Source: Phenylobacterium sp. (lineage in GTDB: Bacteria > Pseudomonadota > Alphaproteobacteria > Caulobacterales > Caulobacteraceae). Taken from it: a stretch of DNA of 6,931 nt. Within the stretch, counting starts at the first letter, position 1. Every line of letters begins with the position of its first letter. Both the position numbers and the translations under genes were made by a program. The stretch spans positions 1-6,931 of the forward strand of contig JAQGIJ010000270.1 of assembly GCA_028291285.1 (NCBI GenBank), written 5' to 3'. The notes under the pieces are model-generated. The model saw only the letters and a list, made by a program, of their open reading frames with translations, did no database searches and was not told the origin of the DNA. Shown one piece after another: positions 1 to 6,244 of this stretch.

Positions 1-1917
1 GACGCGGTGGCGCAGAGTCTGGTGCGCGCGGGCCGCAGACTGTCCGACATGATGATGGACGCGCCCTGGACCGTGGCCTTCGTCGAGCGGCCGAACCGGC
101 CCTCGCCCGACGCCGCCGGCGCCACCAGAATCAGCGCCGCCTTCAAGCTGGCCGAACAGCTCGGGGGCGCGAGCCTCGTGCTCACCGGGGACGACCTCGT
201 CGCCACCCTTCTCGAGTACACGCGCCAGACCAACGTCACCCAGATCGTCGTCGGCAAGGCCCGGCCCGCGCGGTGGCGCGCCCTGTTCGGCCGGGCGCTC
301 ATCCCGCTCCTCGCCGAGCAGGTCACCGGCGCGGCGCTGCACATCATCACCGAGGACGTCCACACCGAACCGGAGCCGGCGGTGAAGGCCGAGGCGGCGA
401 GCCTGCTTTCGGCATGGCGCGGGCACCTGGGTTCGCTCGCCCTGGTGGGTGTGGCCGGCGCGTTCGCCGGCGTCGTGGATCAGTTCTCCCACGGCGCCAA
501 CCTGGCGATGATCTTCCTGGTCAGCGTGCTGGTCAGCGGGCTCGCCTTGGGCCTCTGGCCGGCGGTGACCGCCGCCGCCGCCGCCGCCTTCGCCTACAAC
601 TTCTTCTTCCTGGAGCCGCGGCTGTCGTTCACCATCGGCCACACCGCGGACCTGTTCACCTTCCTGGTGTTCTTCGCCGTGGCCCTGACCACCGGCTGGC
701 TGACCGGCCGCATCCGCGACCAGGGGCTGGCGATGTCCCGCCGCGCTTCGGCCATCACGGCGCTGCTGGCGGCGAGCCGCCGGCTCTCGGCGGCCGCCGG
801 GCGGGAGGAGGCGGCCCAGGCCCTGGCCGAGCAGCTGGCGGCGGCGACCGGGGGCGGCGCGGTGGTGCTGCTCCCCGGTGGCGAGGATGTGGTTCCGCTT
901 GCCGCCGCCCCGGGCATGCCGGTCCTCGGTCCCGCGGACCTGGCCGCCGCGCGCTGGGCCTGGCAACACGGCGAGCCGGCCGGCGCGGAGACCGGCACCC
1001 TGCCGAGCGCCATCTGGACCTACCGGCCGCTGCAGGGCCTCCGCGCGCGGTCCGGCGTGGCGGCCATCGAGGCCAGGGCGCTGCACACCGACGAGGGCGT
1101 GCGCTTCGTCTCGGCGCTGCTCGACCAGGGCGCGGTGGCGCTGGAGCGCGCCGAGTTCGCCGCCGACGCGGCCGATGCGGAAGCGCTTCGCCGCTCCGAC
1201 AAGCTCCGCTCGGCCCTGCTCAATTCGGTGAGCCATGACCTGCGCACGCCGCTGGCGACGGTGCTGGGTTCGGCCACGACGCTGCTCGAGTACGACGACG
1301 CGCTCGAGAAACCCGTCCGCCTGGACCTGCTCGCCAGCATCCGTGAGGAGGCCGAACGGCTGAACCGCTACGTCGGCAACCTGCTCGACATGACGCGCCT
1401 GGAGGGCGGCGGGCTCAACATCCGCAGCGACTGGGTCGATGTCCGCGACATCCTCGGCGCGGCGCTGGAGCGCGTCTCGCGCCGTCTGGGCGAGCGCAAG
1501 GTCACGCGGGACTTCCCGCCGGAGCTCGCCCTGGTGAAGGCGGACCAGGCGCTGCTGGAGCAGGCGCTGGTCAATATCCTCGAGAACGCCATCGCCTACA
1601 GTCCGGACAACTCCACCATCGAGCTTGCGGCCTACGAGGACCGTAACAATGTGGTGCTCAGCATCGAGGACGAGGGCGGCGGCATCCCCACGGCCGAACT
1701 GGAGCGGGTGTTCGAGAGGTTCCGCCGCATGGAGGAGTCCAGCGACCGCGGCAAGGGCGCGGGACTGGGCCTGGCCATCTCCAAGGGCTTCGTCGAGGCG
1801 ATGGGCGGCCGGATTGCGGCGGCCAGCCCGATCCACGACGGCCGGGGGACCCGCATCCTGATCAGCCTGCGCAAAGAGGCCACGATGGAAACCAAGCGTG
1901 TCCAGCAACATGCATAG
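1..1917 (+). CDS. kdpD: KdpD osmosensitive K+ channel sensor histidine kinase (5' end cut by window)
   Basis: Inner-membrane sensor kinase that phosphorylates KdpE under potassium limitation to switch on the KdpABC K+-ATPase. The reading frame is open at base 1, giving 638 visible residues; full KdpD is about 900. The N-terminal KdpD domain with its Walker motif therefore lies upstream. Visible in order: a USP-like cytoplasmic domain (about 20-118, containing TQIVVGK); a DUF4118 block of about four membrane helices (about 141-238, with the hallmark FFFLEPRLSF); a GAF-like domain (about 255-385); and the kinase core. In the core, the phosphoacceptor His412 sits in SVSHDLRTPL, the N box is NILENA (525-530), the G1 box is DEGGGIP (from Asp557), and the G2 box is GKGAGLGL (584-591). 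All catalytic motifs are intact. The GTG at base 7 is internal to the gene, not its start. The stop codon lies inside the start of kdpE, so translation is probably coupled. Confidence 0.96.
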   Translation, partial: DAVAQSLVRAGRRLSDMMMDAPWTVAFVERPNRPSPDAAGATRISAAFKLAEQLGGASLVLTGDDLVATLLEYTRQTNVTQIVVGKARPARWRALFGRALIPLLAEQVTGAALHIITEDVHTEPEPAVKAEAASLLSAWRGHLGSLALVGVAGAFAGVVDQFSHGANLAMIFLVSVLVSGLALGLWPAVTAAAAAAFAYNFFFLEPRLSFTIGHTADLFTFLVFFAVALTTGWLTGRIRDQGLAMSRRASAITALLAASRRLSAAAGREEAAQALAEQLAAATGGGAVVLLPGGEDVVPLAAAPGMPVLGPADLAAARWAWQHGEPAGAETGTLPSAIWTYRPLQGLRARSGVAAIEARALHTDEGVRFVSALLDQGAVALERAEFAADAADAEALRRSDKLRSALLNSVSHDLRTPLATVLGSATTLLEYDDALEKPVRLDLLASIREEAERLNRYVGNLLDMTRLEGGGLNIRSDWVDVRDILGAALERVSRRLGERKVTRDFPPELALVKADQALLEQALVNILENAIAYSPDNSTIELAAYEDRNNVVLSIEDEGGGIPTAELERVFERFRRMEESSDRGKGAGLGLAISKGFVEAMGGRIAAASPIHDGRGTRILISLRKEATMETKRVQQHA

Positions 1918-2623
1918 AGCCCGCGTCCTCGTCGTCGACGACGAACCCCAGATGCACCGCTTCCTGGGCCCCGCGCTGAATGCCGCGGGCTATGATCCGC
2001 TGCGGGCCGACACCGGCCGCCAGGCATTGGCGGAGATCGCGCGGCGGCCGCCGGACGCGGTGGTGCTCGACCTCGGCCTGCCCGACATTGACGGGCAGGA
2101 GGTGCTGAGGCGGGTGCGCGAATTCTACCAGGGACCGATCGTGATCCTGTCGGCCCGCGACCGGGAGATCGAGAAGATCGAGGCCCTGGACGCCGGCGCC
2201 GACGACTATGTGGAGAAGCCGTTTCGGGTCGGCGAGCTGCTCGCGCGGCTTCGCGTGACCATGCGCCGGCAGCTGCGCCAGCAGGAGCCGACGCCGCCGG
2301 TGGTCCACGCCGGCGACCTGGTGATCGACATGCCGCGCCGCCTGGTCACCCGGGGCGGGGAGCCGGTGCATCTCTCGCCCAAGGAATACGAGCTGCTCGC
2401 CAAGCTGGCGGAGGCGGACGGCAAGGTGCTGACTCACAAGGCGCTGCTGGTCTCGCTCTGGGGCCCGGCGCACGTCGACGACATGCAGTACCTGCGGGTC
2501 TTCATCGGCCAGTTGCGCCAGAAGATCGAGGCCGACCCCTCCGCGCCCAAGCTCATCCTGACCCAGCCGGGCATCGGCTACAGATTCATGGCCGACGAGG
2601 CGATCCGCCCGGCTACGCCTTGA
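1898..2623 (+). CDS. kdpE: KdpE response regulator of the potassium ATPase operon
   Basis: OmpR/PhoB-type transcription factor, phosphorylated by KdpD, that activates kdp structural genes. It has 241 residues from the GTG start. The receiver domain (about 9-123) has the acidic pair Asp14-Asp15 in LVVDDEP, phosphoacceptor Asp58 in VVLDLGLPD, switch Ser85 in ILSARD, and Lys107 in EKPF. The winged-helix domain (about 135-235) ends in the family signature around YLRVFIGQLRQK and GIGYRFM. The GTG at 1898 was chosen because GGAA at 1887-1890 gives a weak but well spaced ribosome site. ATG at 1910, four codons in, is a real alternative and would give 237 residues. Either way the start overlaps the end of kdpD (by 20 or 8 bases), as expected for coupled two-component genes. 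The last 11 bases overlap the tail of the convergent gene. Confidence 0.95.
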   Translation: MSSNMHRARVLVVDDEPQMHRFLGPALNAAGYDPLRADTGRQALAEIARRPPDAVVLDLGLPDIDGQEVLRRVREFYQGPIVILSARDREIEKIEALDAGADDYVEKPFRVGELLARLRVTMRRQLRQQEPTPPVVHAGDLVIDMPRRLVTRGGEPVHLSPKEYELLAKLAEADGKVLTHKALLVSLWGPAHVDDMQYLRVFIGQLRQKIEADPSAPKLILTQPGIGYRFMADEAIRPATP

Positions 2624-3479
2624 GCCCTTGCGCCGCGGGCTCCGCCTGCAGGGCGGTCGCCAGGTAGGCGGCGACCACGTCGACGAAGTTCTCCGGCTTG
2701 GCGGGCCGCCCGCCGTCCGCGCGGGTGAAGTCCACGCCCGTCACCCACTGGCCGCCCGCCGGCGTCGCGACAGGCCAGAATTCGAACTTCGCCTGATCGT
2801 AGGGATAGGTCTCGCCGCGGGTGTGCAGGCGCCCCTCGAGCGCGCCGCGCGCGGCCTCCTCATCGGCGGGGGTGATCTCCGGGCGGCCGGCGGACGCCAC
2901 GCAGCGAAGTCGCTCGCCGTCCTTGACGAAGATGACGGCGGGGCCCCGGAAGATCTGGTGGAGTGCGGTTGCGGCGGCCTGCAGGATCTCCGCCGGAGCG
3001 CGCGCCTCGATCACCACGTGCGCCAGGCTCTGCAGCGCCTCGGCCTGGGCGGCCGCGCGCCGGGCCTCCAGGGCGCGTCCGCGGGATTCCGCCGCCAGCG
3101 TGGTCACGATCGCCGCGATCACCATCAGCAGGCCCGCGGCCCAGATGTCGGAGGGGCTATCGATCCGGAACGAGTAGTAGGGCTGCGTGAAGAAGAAGGC
3201 GAAGGCGAGCACGCTGGCGATGACGGCGGCCACCGCAGGTCCCCAGCCGAACGCCGTCGCGGCGGCCACCACGGGCAGGACATAGATCAGCGTCAGGTTC
3301 GGCGCCGCAATCAGCTCCTTGACCACGAAGGCGAGCAGCGTCGCCGCGCCCACCAGGAGCAGGGCCGTGGCGTATTGCGCCGCCAGCGGCAGCCGCCCGG
3401 ACGACTCCGCCCAGCTCTCCGGACGATCCGGGGCGGACGCCCCCATCGACGCGTCCTCAGGCGCTACCAGATCCGACAT
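2613..3479 (-). CDS. KdpD-like non-kinase sensor: DUF4118 membrane block plus GAF-like domain
   Basis: Predicted inner-membrane protein of 288 residues; its molecular function is not established from sequence. After a hydrophilic N-terminus (1-32), hydrophobic segments lie at about 33-55, 60-78, 80-98 and 112-130, matching the four-helix DUF4118 block of KdpD. This includes FAFFFTQPYYSF, the counterpart of FFFLEPRLSF in the neighbouring KdpD. A charged, probably coiled linker (about 131-155) leads to a GAF-like domain (about 150-280). There is no phosphoacceptor histidine, no N, G1 or G2 box, and no N-terminal KdpD or USP domain. As I recall, NCBI names such proteins KdpD-like non-kinase potassium sensors (KdpDN). 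The ATG at 3479 is supported by a good ribosome site at 3485-3490. It is convergent to kdpDE and probably tied to the same K+ response, perhaps by modulating KdpD through heterodimers or a shared ligand; that role is inference. Confidence 0.88.
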   Translation of the reverse strand: MSDLVAPEDASMGASAPDRPESWAESSGRLPLAAQYATALLLVGAATLLAFVVKELIAAPNLTLIYVLPVVAAATAFGWGPAVAAVIASVLAFAFFFTQPYYSFRIDSPSDIWAAGLLMVIAAIVTTLAAESRGRALEARRAAAQAEALQSLAHVVIEARAPAEILQAAATALHQIFRGPAVIFVKDGERLRCVASAGRPEITPADEEAARGALEGRLHTRGETYPYDQAKFEFWPVATPAGGQWVTGVDFTRADGGRPAKPENFVDVVAAYLATALQAEPAAQGLKA

Positions 3480-3484
3480 GGCCG

Positions 3485-3490
3485 TCCTCC
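3485..3490 (-). promoter_or_regulatory. Ribosome binding site of the KdpD-like non-kinase sensor
   Basis: Read on the minus strand, GGAGGA lies five bases before the ATG at 3479. It is a strong Shine-Dalgarno match and fixes the start of the gene. No convincing promoter hexamers were recognised in the 100 bases separating this gene from the upstream ftrA-like gene. Confidence 0.75.
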
Positions 3491-3579
3491 GGGCCTCCGC
3501 CCGCCCAATCCCAGCTCAAATCTACGACCCCTCGGCATAAAGGATCGATAGGGAATCCAGCTGCTGCGGCTTCGCGCCG

Positions 3580-4614
3580 TTAAGCGCGACCGGTCGGGAC
3601 GAGGGCAGGGCGGACGCTGGCGGTTCCGGATCGCGCCAGCGCGCCGAACTGAGCGCGGTAGTCGGTCGGGCTCAGGCCCAGATGGCGGCGAAAATGGTGG
3701 CGCAGGGTGGCGGGGCCGCCGAACCCGCTTCGCCGGGCGACCTCTTCGATCGACAGGTCAGCGGCCTCGAGAAGCGCCCGGGCGCAGTCGACCCGCGCAC
3801 TGACCAGCCAGGCGCCGGGCGTCAGGCCCGTCGCCTCTAGGAAGCGGCGATTGAAGGTGCGTTCGCTCATGGCGGCCAGGTGGGCGAGCTCGGCGATGGT
3901 CCAGGGGTGTTCCAGCCGGGTGCGCACCTCGTCGAGCAGTTCCGCAAGCCTCGAGCGCTCGTGCGACGGCACCGGCTTTTCGACGTATTGCCGCTGGCCG
4001 CCATTGCGATGGGCCGGCAACACCAGCCGCCGGGCCACATGGTTGGCGATGTCGGGGCCATGGTCGCGGCGCACCAGATGCAGCGCCAGGTCCAGGCCGG
4101 CCGCACTGCCGGCCGAGGTGAGGATCTCGCCCTCGTCCACATAGAGGACGTCCGGATCGAAGATCAGGTCGGGGAAGGCGGCGGTCAGCTGCTCGGCGTA
4201 GCGCCAATGGGTGGTCACCCGGCGGCCGGCCAGCAGGCGCGCGGCCGCCAGCACGAACACGCCGGAGCAGATCGACATCAGGCGGGCGCCACGCGCGTGG
4301 GCCCGCTGCAGCGCCTCGATCAGCGCCGCTGGCGGCGGGACGTCCGGGCCCTTCCAGCCTGGCACGACGATGGTGCCGGCGCCTTCCAGGGCCTCTAGCC
4401 CCTGGTCCGCCTCGACGCGCAGTCCCCCGCAGGCCCGCATCGGCCCTGGCTCAACCGCGCAGGTCACCAGCCGGTACCAGTCGGGTCCCAGCTCCGGGCG
4501 CGGCAGGCCGAACACCTCGACCGCGATCCCGTACTCGAAGGTGCACAGGCCGTCATAGACCAGGACGGCGACGAGCGGCCCGGGTGCGGTTCGTGCGGGG
4601 CGATGCTTTGGCAT
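3580..4614 (-). CDS. ftrA: FtrA-type transcriptional regulator (GATase1/DJ-1-like domain plus AraC helix-turn-helix)
   Basis: Cytoplasmic DNA-binding regulator of 344 residues from the chosen ATG. The N-terminal class-I glutamine amidotransferase/DJ-1/PfpI-like domain (about 14-185) carries the elbow cysteine Cys116 in SICSGVF and the FtrA-typical stretch YDGLCTFEYGIAVEVFGLPR. In this family the domain is thought to sense ligand rather than act as an enzyme. The C-terminal AraC domain has two helix-turn-helix units: about 238-263 (WTIAELAHLAAMSERTF) and about 287-320 (LSIEEVARRSGFGGPATLRHHF), ending in SPTDYR. The frame could extend to a TTG at 4653 or an ATG at 4629. ATG at 4614 is preferred because AAGGA lies just upstream and the conserved domain begins soon after, though the spacing is short. 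It is divergent from a rhodanese gene, its likely target; the inducer is unknown. The symbol rests on family resemblance. Confidence 0.9.
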   Translation of the reverse strand: MPKHRPARTAPGPLVAVLVYDGLCTFEYGIAVEVFGLPRPELGPDWYRLVTCAVEPGPMRACGGLRVEADQGLEALEGAGTIVVPGWKGPDVPPPAALIEALQRAHARGARLMSICSGVFVLAAARLLAGRRVTTHWRYAEQLTAAFPDLIFDPDVLYVDEGEILTSAGSAAGLDLALHLVRRDHGPDIANHVARRLVLPAHRNGGQRQYVEKPVPSHERSRLAELLDEVRTRLEHPWTIAELAHLAAMSERTFNRRFLEATGLTPGAWLVSARVDCARALLEAADLSIEEVARRSGFGGPATLRHHFRRHLGLSPTDYRAQFGALARSGTASVRPALVPTGRA

Positions 4615-4645
4615 GATCCTTACGAACATAGGCAAATCCGCCACT

Positions 4646-4661
4646 CGCGGCAACGCGGCAA
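4646..4661. repeat. Perfect tandem octamer CGCGGCAA x2
   Basis: Two exact copies of CGCGGCAA abut each other in the middle of the ftrA-rhodanese intergenic region. If the regulator started at its upstream ATG (4629) the repeat would still be non-coding. Only the weak TTG start at 4653 would place the first copy at the very start of a coding frame. Confidence 0.7.
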
Positions 4662-4689
4662 GGGGCGCACGTCAGGGCGTCAGTTCCCT

Positions 4690-4694
4690 GGAGG
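4690..4694 (+). promoter_or_regulatory. Ribosome binding site of the rhodanese gene
   Basis: GGAGG sits five bases before the ATG at 4700. This decides in favour of 4700 over the in-frame ATG at 4613, which would overlap the divergent regulator and add a low-complexity tail unlike rhodanese domains. Confidence 0.8.
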
Positions 4695-4699
4695 CTCGC

Positions 4700-5104
4700 A
4701 TGTCCAACGTCACCGCCATTCCCGCCGCCCCGCCGGCCGAAGCGCTGAAGCACTTCGAAGACGAATTCACCTTCGAGACCGACTGCTCCGATGTCCACGC
4801 GGCGCGTCAGGCCGGACCGTACGACTTTGTCCTGCTCGATGTCCGCAGCCGCCAACTCTACGAGGAGGGTCACGTGCCCGGCGCGATCAACCTGCCGCAC
4901 GGCAAGATCATCGCCAGCAAGCTGGAGGCCTGGCCGAAGGACACCCTGTTCGTGACCTATTGCGCAGGCCCGCATTGCAACGGCGCGGCGCGCGGCGCCC
5001 TGCGTCTGGCTGCGCTCGGCCGGCCGGTGAAGATCATGGCCGGCGGCGTCATGGGTTGGCTCGACGAGGGCTACGGCCTCGAACGGGTTCCGGAACCCGC
5101 CTGA
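4700..5104 (+). CDS. Single-domain rhodanese-like sulfurtransferase
   Basis: Small soluble protein of 134 residues, about one rhodanese domain long. Rhodaneses move sulfane sulfur through a cysteine persulfide; the physiological donor and acceptor here are unknown. Visible landmarks are LLDVRS (45-50, the conserved Asp-x-Arg), HVPGAINLPH (58-67), and the active-site loop CNGAAR (93-98), which fits the six-residue CxGxxR rhodanese loop with Cys93 as the probable nucleophile. A second cysteine, Cys88, lies five residues earlier in TYCAGPHC and could form a disulfide or relay sulfur. GGVMGW (115-120) is the usual C-terminal landmark. The open frame reaches back to 4613, but the ATG at 4700 has the good ribosome site. 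The gene is divergent from the FtrA-type regulator and probably controlled by it. The same gene pairing is, as I recall, common in proteobacteria. Confidence 0.92.
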   Translation: MSNVTAIPAAPPAEALKHFEDEFTFETDCSDVHAARQAGPYDFVLLDVRSRQLYEEGHVPGAINLPHGKIIASKLEAWPKDTLFVTYCAGPHCNGAARGALRLAALGRPVKIMAGGVMGWLDEGYGLERVPEPA

Positions 5105-5171
5105 CCCCACTAGGCGCCTCAGCGAAGGCTCCACGGCGCAGATCAGGTCGCGCGACGACGCAAGCCGCCAC
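5105..5171. other. Convergent intergenic spacer between rhodanese and SDR genes
   Basis: These 67 bases separate two convergent stop codons. They contain short palindromes, AGGCGCCT at 5112-5119 and GTCGCGCGAC at 5147-5156. Neither is followed by a T-run in either direction, so I see no standard intrinsic terminator, although termination of both genes is expected here. Confidence 0.5.
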
Positions 5172-6119
5172 TCAGGCGAGCGGCGCGCCGTGGCGTTGTT
5201 CGTAGATGGCGCGGAACGACGGCTCGAACGGCCGCCGGCAAGGCCCGGTGACCGAGCGACGCTTGCTCGGATCGCTGACGTTGCCGTTGGGGGTGCCTGG
5301 GATCGGGTTCACCACCAGCTCCGCGGGCTTTCCGCTCCAGGCTGCGGCGTAGTCGCACCACTGGCGCTGGGTGACCACCTCGTCGCCGCACCAGTTGATG
5401 ATCGCCGCCGGCGTGGCCGCGGCGTCCAGCAGCGCCTCCAGCTGCTCGGACATGTCGTCGATGTGGATCGGCGAATGCGGATACGGATCGGCGAAGGTCA
5501 CCACCTTCTTGCCTGCGACGACGGTGTCCATGTTGAGGACGGGCATCACGTCCATATCCGGACCGTAGAGGGTGTTCAGCCGCATCACGGCGACCGGCAG
5601 GTCGAAGGCTTCGGCGCAGAACCGGGCGACGGCCTCCAGGCTGACCTTGGAGACAGGGCTCGTCGGCGCCCAGGGGGCCCAGGCGCGGCCGATGTCCGCG
5701 CGTTCGGAAAGCGGCGTGAACACATCGGCGGGCGGCGAATAGACCGCTGTCGAGGAAACCACCAGGGCCGCCTTGGCCCGTCGGCAATGCTGCAGCACCT
5801 TGCCGGCGCCGATGGCGTTGACGTCCACCGCCTCGAGGAACTCGTCGGGGCCGCGGCGCGTGTGCGACAGGTGCAGCACATAGGTGAAGTCCTGCGGCAG
5901 CGCCGACAGGTCGGGCTTGCCGAGGTCGACGGACACGGGCCTCATGCCGGCGGCGGCCACGGCGTCGCGTCCACGCGGCGCGGTGTTCATGGCGCCGGCC
6001 CGCTGGCCGGCGTAGCGGGCGAGGCCCCAGACCTCATTCTCGCGCGCCAGATAGGTCCCGAGCTTCATCCCCACATGACCGCTCGCGCCGGTGACCAGGA
6101 TCTTCTCGCCGGAGATCAT
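5172..6119 (-). CDS. NAD(P)-dependent epimerase/dehydratase-like protein (extended SDR, catalytic Tyr replaced)
   Basis: Soluble Rossmann-fold protein of 315 residues, the normal length for extended short-chain dehydrogenases. The cofactor motif TGASGHVG (10-17, glycines 11, 14 and 17) follows the first strand. Arg35 after the second strand (VWGLARY) hints at NADP(H) preference, which is inference. VVSSTAVY (120-127) supplies the usual Ser/Thr catalytic position. The YxxxK motif should fall at 154-158, but the sequence reads SPVSK: Lys158 is present and Ser154 stands where tyrosine is expected. MRLNTLYGP (179-187) and the substrate-side HSPIHIDDM (215-223) are typical of the epimerase family. 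The substrate is unknown. The ATG at 6119 has a strong ribosome site (6127-6131). The gene lies downstream of, and is co-oriented with, the dihydrodipicolinate-reductase-like gene, with 176 bases between them, so shared transcription is possible but not assured. Confidence 0.88.
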   Translation of the reverse strand: MISGEKILVTGASGHVGMKLGTYLARENEVWGLARYAGQRAGAMNTAPRGRDAVAAAGMRPVSVDLGKPDLSALPQDFTYVLHLSHTRRGPDEFLEAVDVNAIGAGKVLQHCRRAKAALVVSSTAVYSPPADVFTPLSERADIGRAWAPWAPTSPVSKVSLEAVARFCAEAFDLPVAVMRLNTLYGPDMDVMPVLNMDTVVAGKKVVTFADPYPHSPIHIDDMSEQLEALLDAAATPAAIINWCGDEVVTQRQWCDYAAAWSGKPAELVVNPIPGTPNGNVSDPSKRRSVTGPCRRPFEPSFRAIYEQRHGAPLA

Positions 6120-6126
6120 GCCAATT

Positions 6127-6131
6127 CCTCC
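6127..6131 (-). promoter_or_regulatory. Ribosome binding site of the SDR gene
   Basis: On the minus strand GGAGG lies seven bases before the ATG at 6119, within AGGGAGGAA (6125-6133). The match and spacing are close to ideal and confirm the start. Confidence 0.8.
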
Positions 6132-6225
6132 CTATGAGCGCCTATCGGGCGCCCCACGGCCGAGCATTTATACCCGCATGCGAAGACGGGCGACCAAGTG
6201 CGGCGCCAAGAAACTGAAGTGTAGC

Positions 6226-6243
6226 TCTCGCGCCGACGCGAAA
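6226..6243. repeat. Small imperfect hairpin next to the 16-base palindrome
   Basis: TCGCG and CGCGA flank a four-base loop (6228-6241). The pairing continues past one mismatch to 6226 and 6243. It abuts the perfect palindrome that begins at 6245, so two stem-loops lie back to back between the two minus-strand genes. Confidence 0.4.
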
Positions 6244-6244
6244 G

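Larger units (their letters stand above)
4615..4699. promoter_or_regulatory. Shared divergent regulatory region between ftrA-like gene and rhodanese gene
   Basis: These 85 bases must hold the promoters of both divergent genes if the chosen starts are right. CGCGGCAA is repeated twice head-to-tail without a gap (4646-4653 and 4654-4661). Further on, CGTCAG occurs at 4670-4675 and 4678-4683, again with an 8-base period. AraC-type proteins usually bind direct repeats, so these are candidate operator elements. The 8-base period is shorter than the roughly helical-turn spacing normal for AraC sites, so the assignment is tentative. No clear -35/-10 pair was recognised. Confidence 0.45.

Noticed and set aside
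273..1238. Second plus-strand frame of 321 codons inside kdpD
   Set aside because: Composed almost wholly of Arg, Gly, Pro and Ala; kdpD motifs run through the same bases in another frame.
1862..2473. Minus-strand frame of 203 codons opposite kdpE
   Set aside because: No domain is recognisable and it is fully covered by the well-supported kdpE.
2628..3551. Plus-strand open frame of 307 codons opposite the non-kinase KdpD-like gene
   Set aside because: Its translation is arginine/glycine-rich with no recognisable domain. It is the antisense shadow of a gene with clear membrane helices, a known family pattern and a good ribosome site.
3480..3579. Search for a promoter of the non-kinase sensor gene
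   Set aside because: No convincing -35/-10 pair could be recognised. AT-richer bases near 3520-3545 are suggestive only.
3553..3590. Possible terminator hairpin CGGC-TTCGC-GCCG (3567-3579) just after the ftrA-like stop
   Set aside because: Only four base pairs and no T-run on the minus strand, so it is not good enough to call.
4615..4653. Upstream extension of the FtrA-type regulator to TTG 4653
   Set aside because: TTG with no visible ribosome site and 13 extra non-conserved residues; ATG 4614 is nearer to the conserved domain. ATG 4629 cannot be fully excluded.
4613..4699. Upstream extension of the rhodanese from ATG 4613
   Set aside because: It would overlap the start of the divergent regulator, lacks a ribosome site, and adds a sequence unlike the family. 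ATG 4700 has GGAGG at ideal spacing.
5190..6137. Plus-strand open frame of 315 codons opposite the SDR gene
   Set aside because: The translation is low complexity and rich in Gly, Arg, Val and His, while the minus strand encodes an evident Rossmann protein. It is a GC-rich shadow frame.
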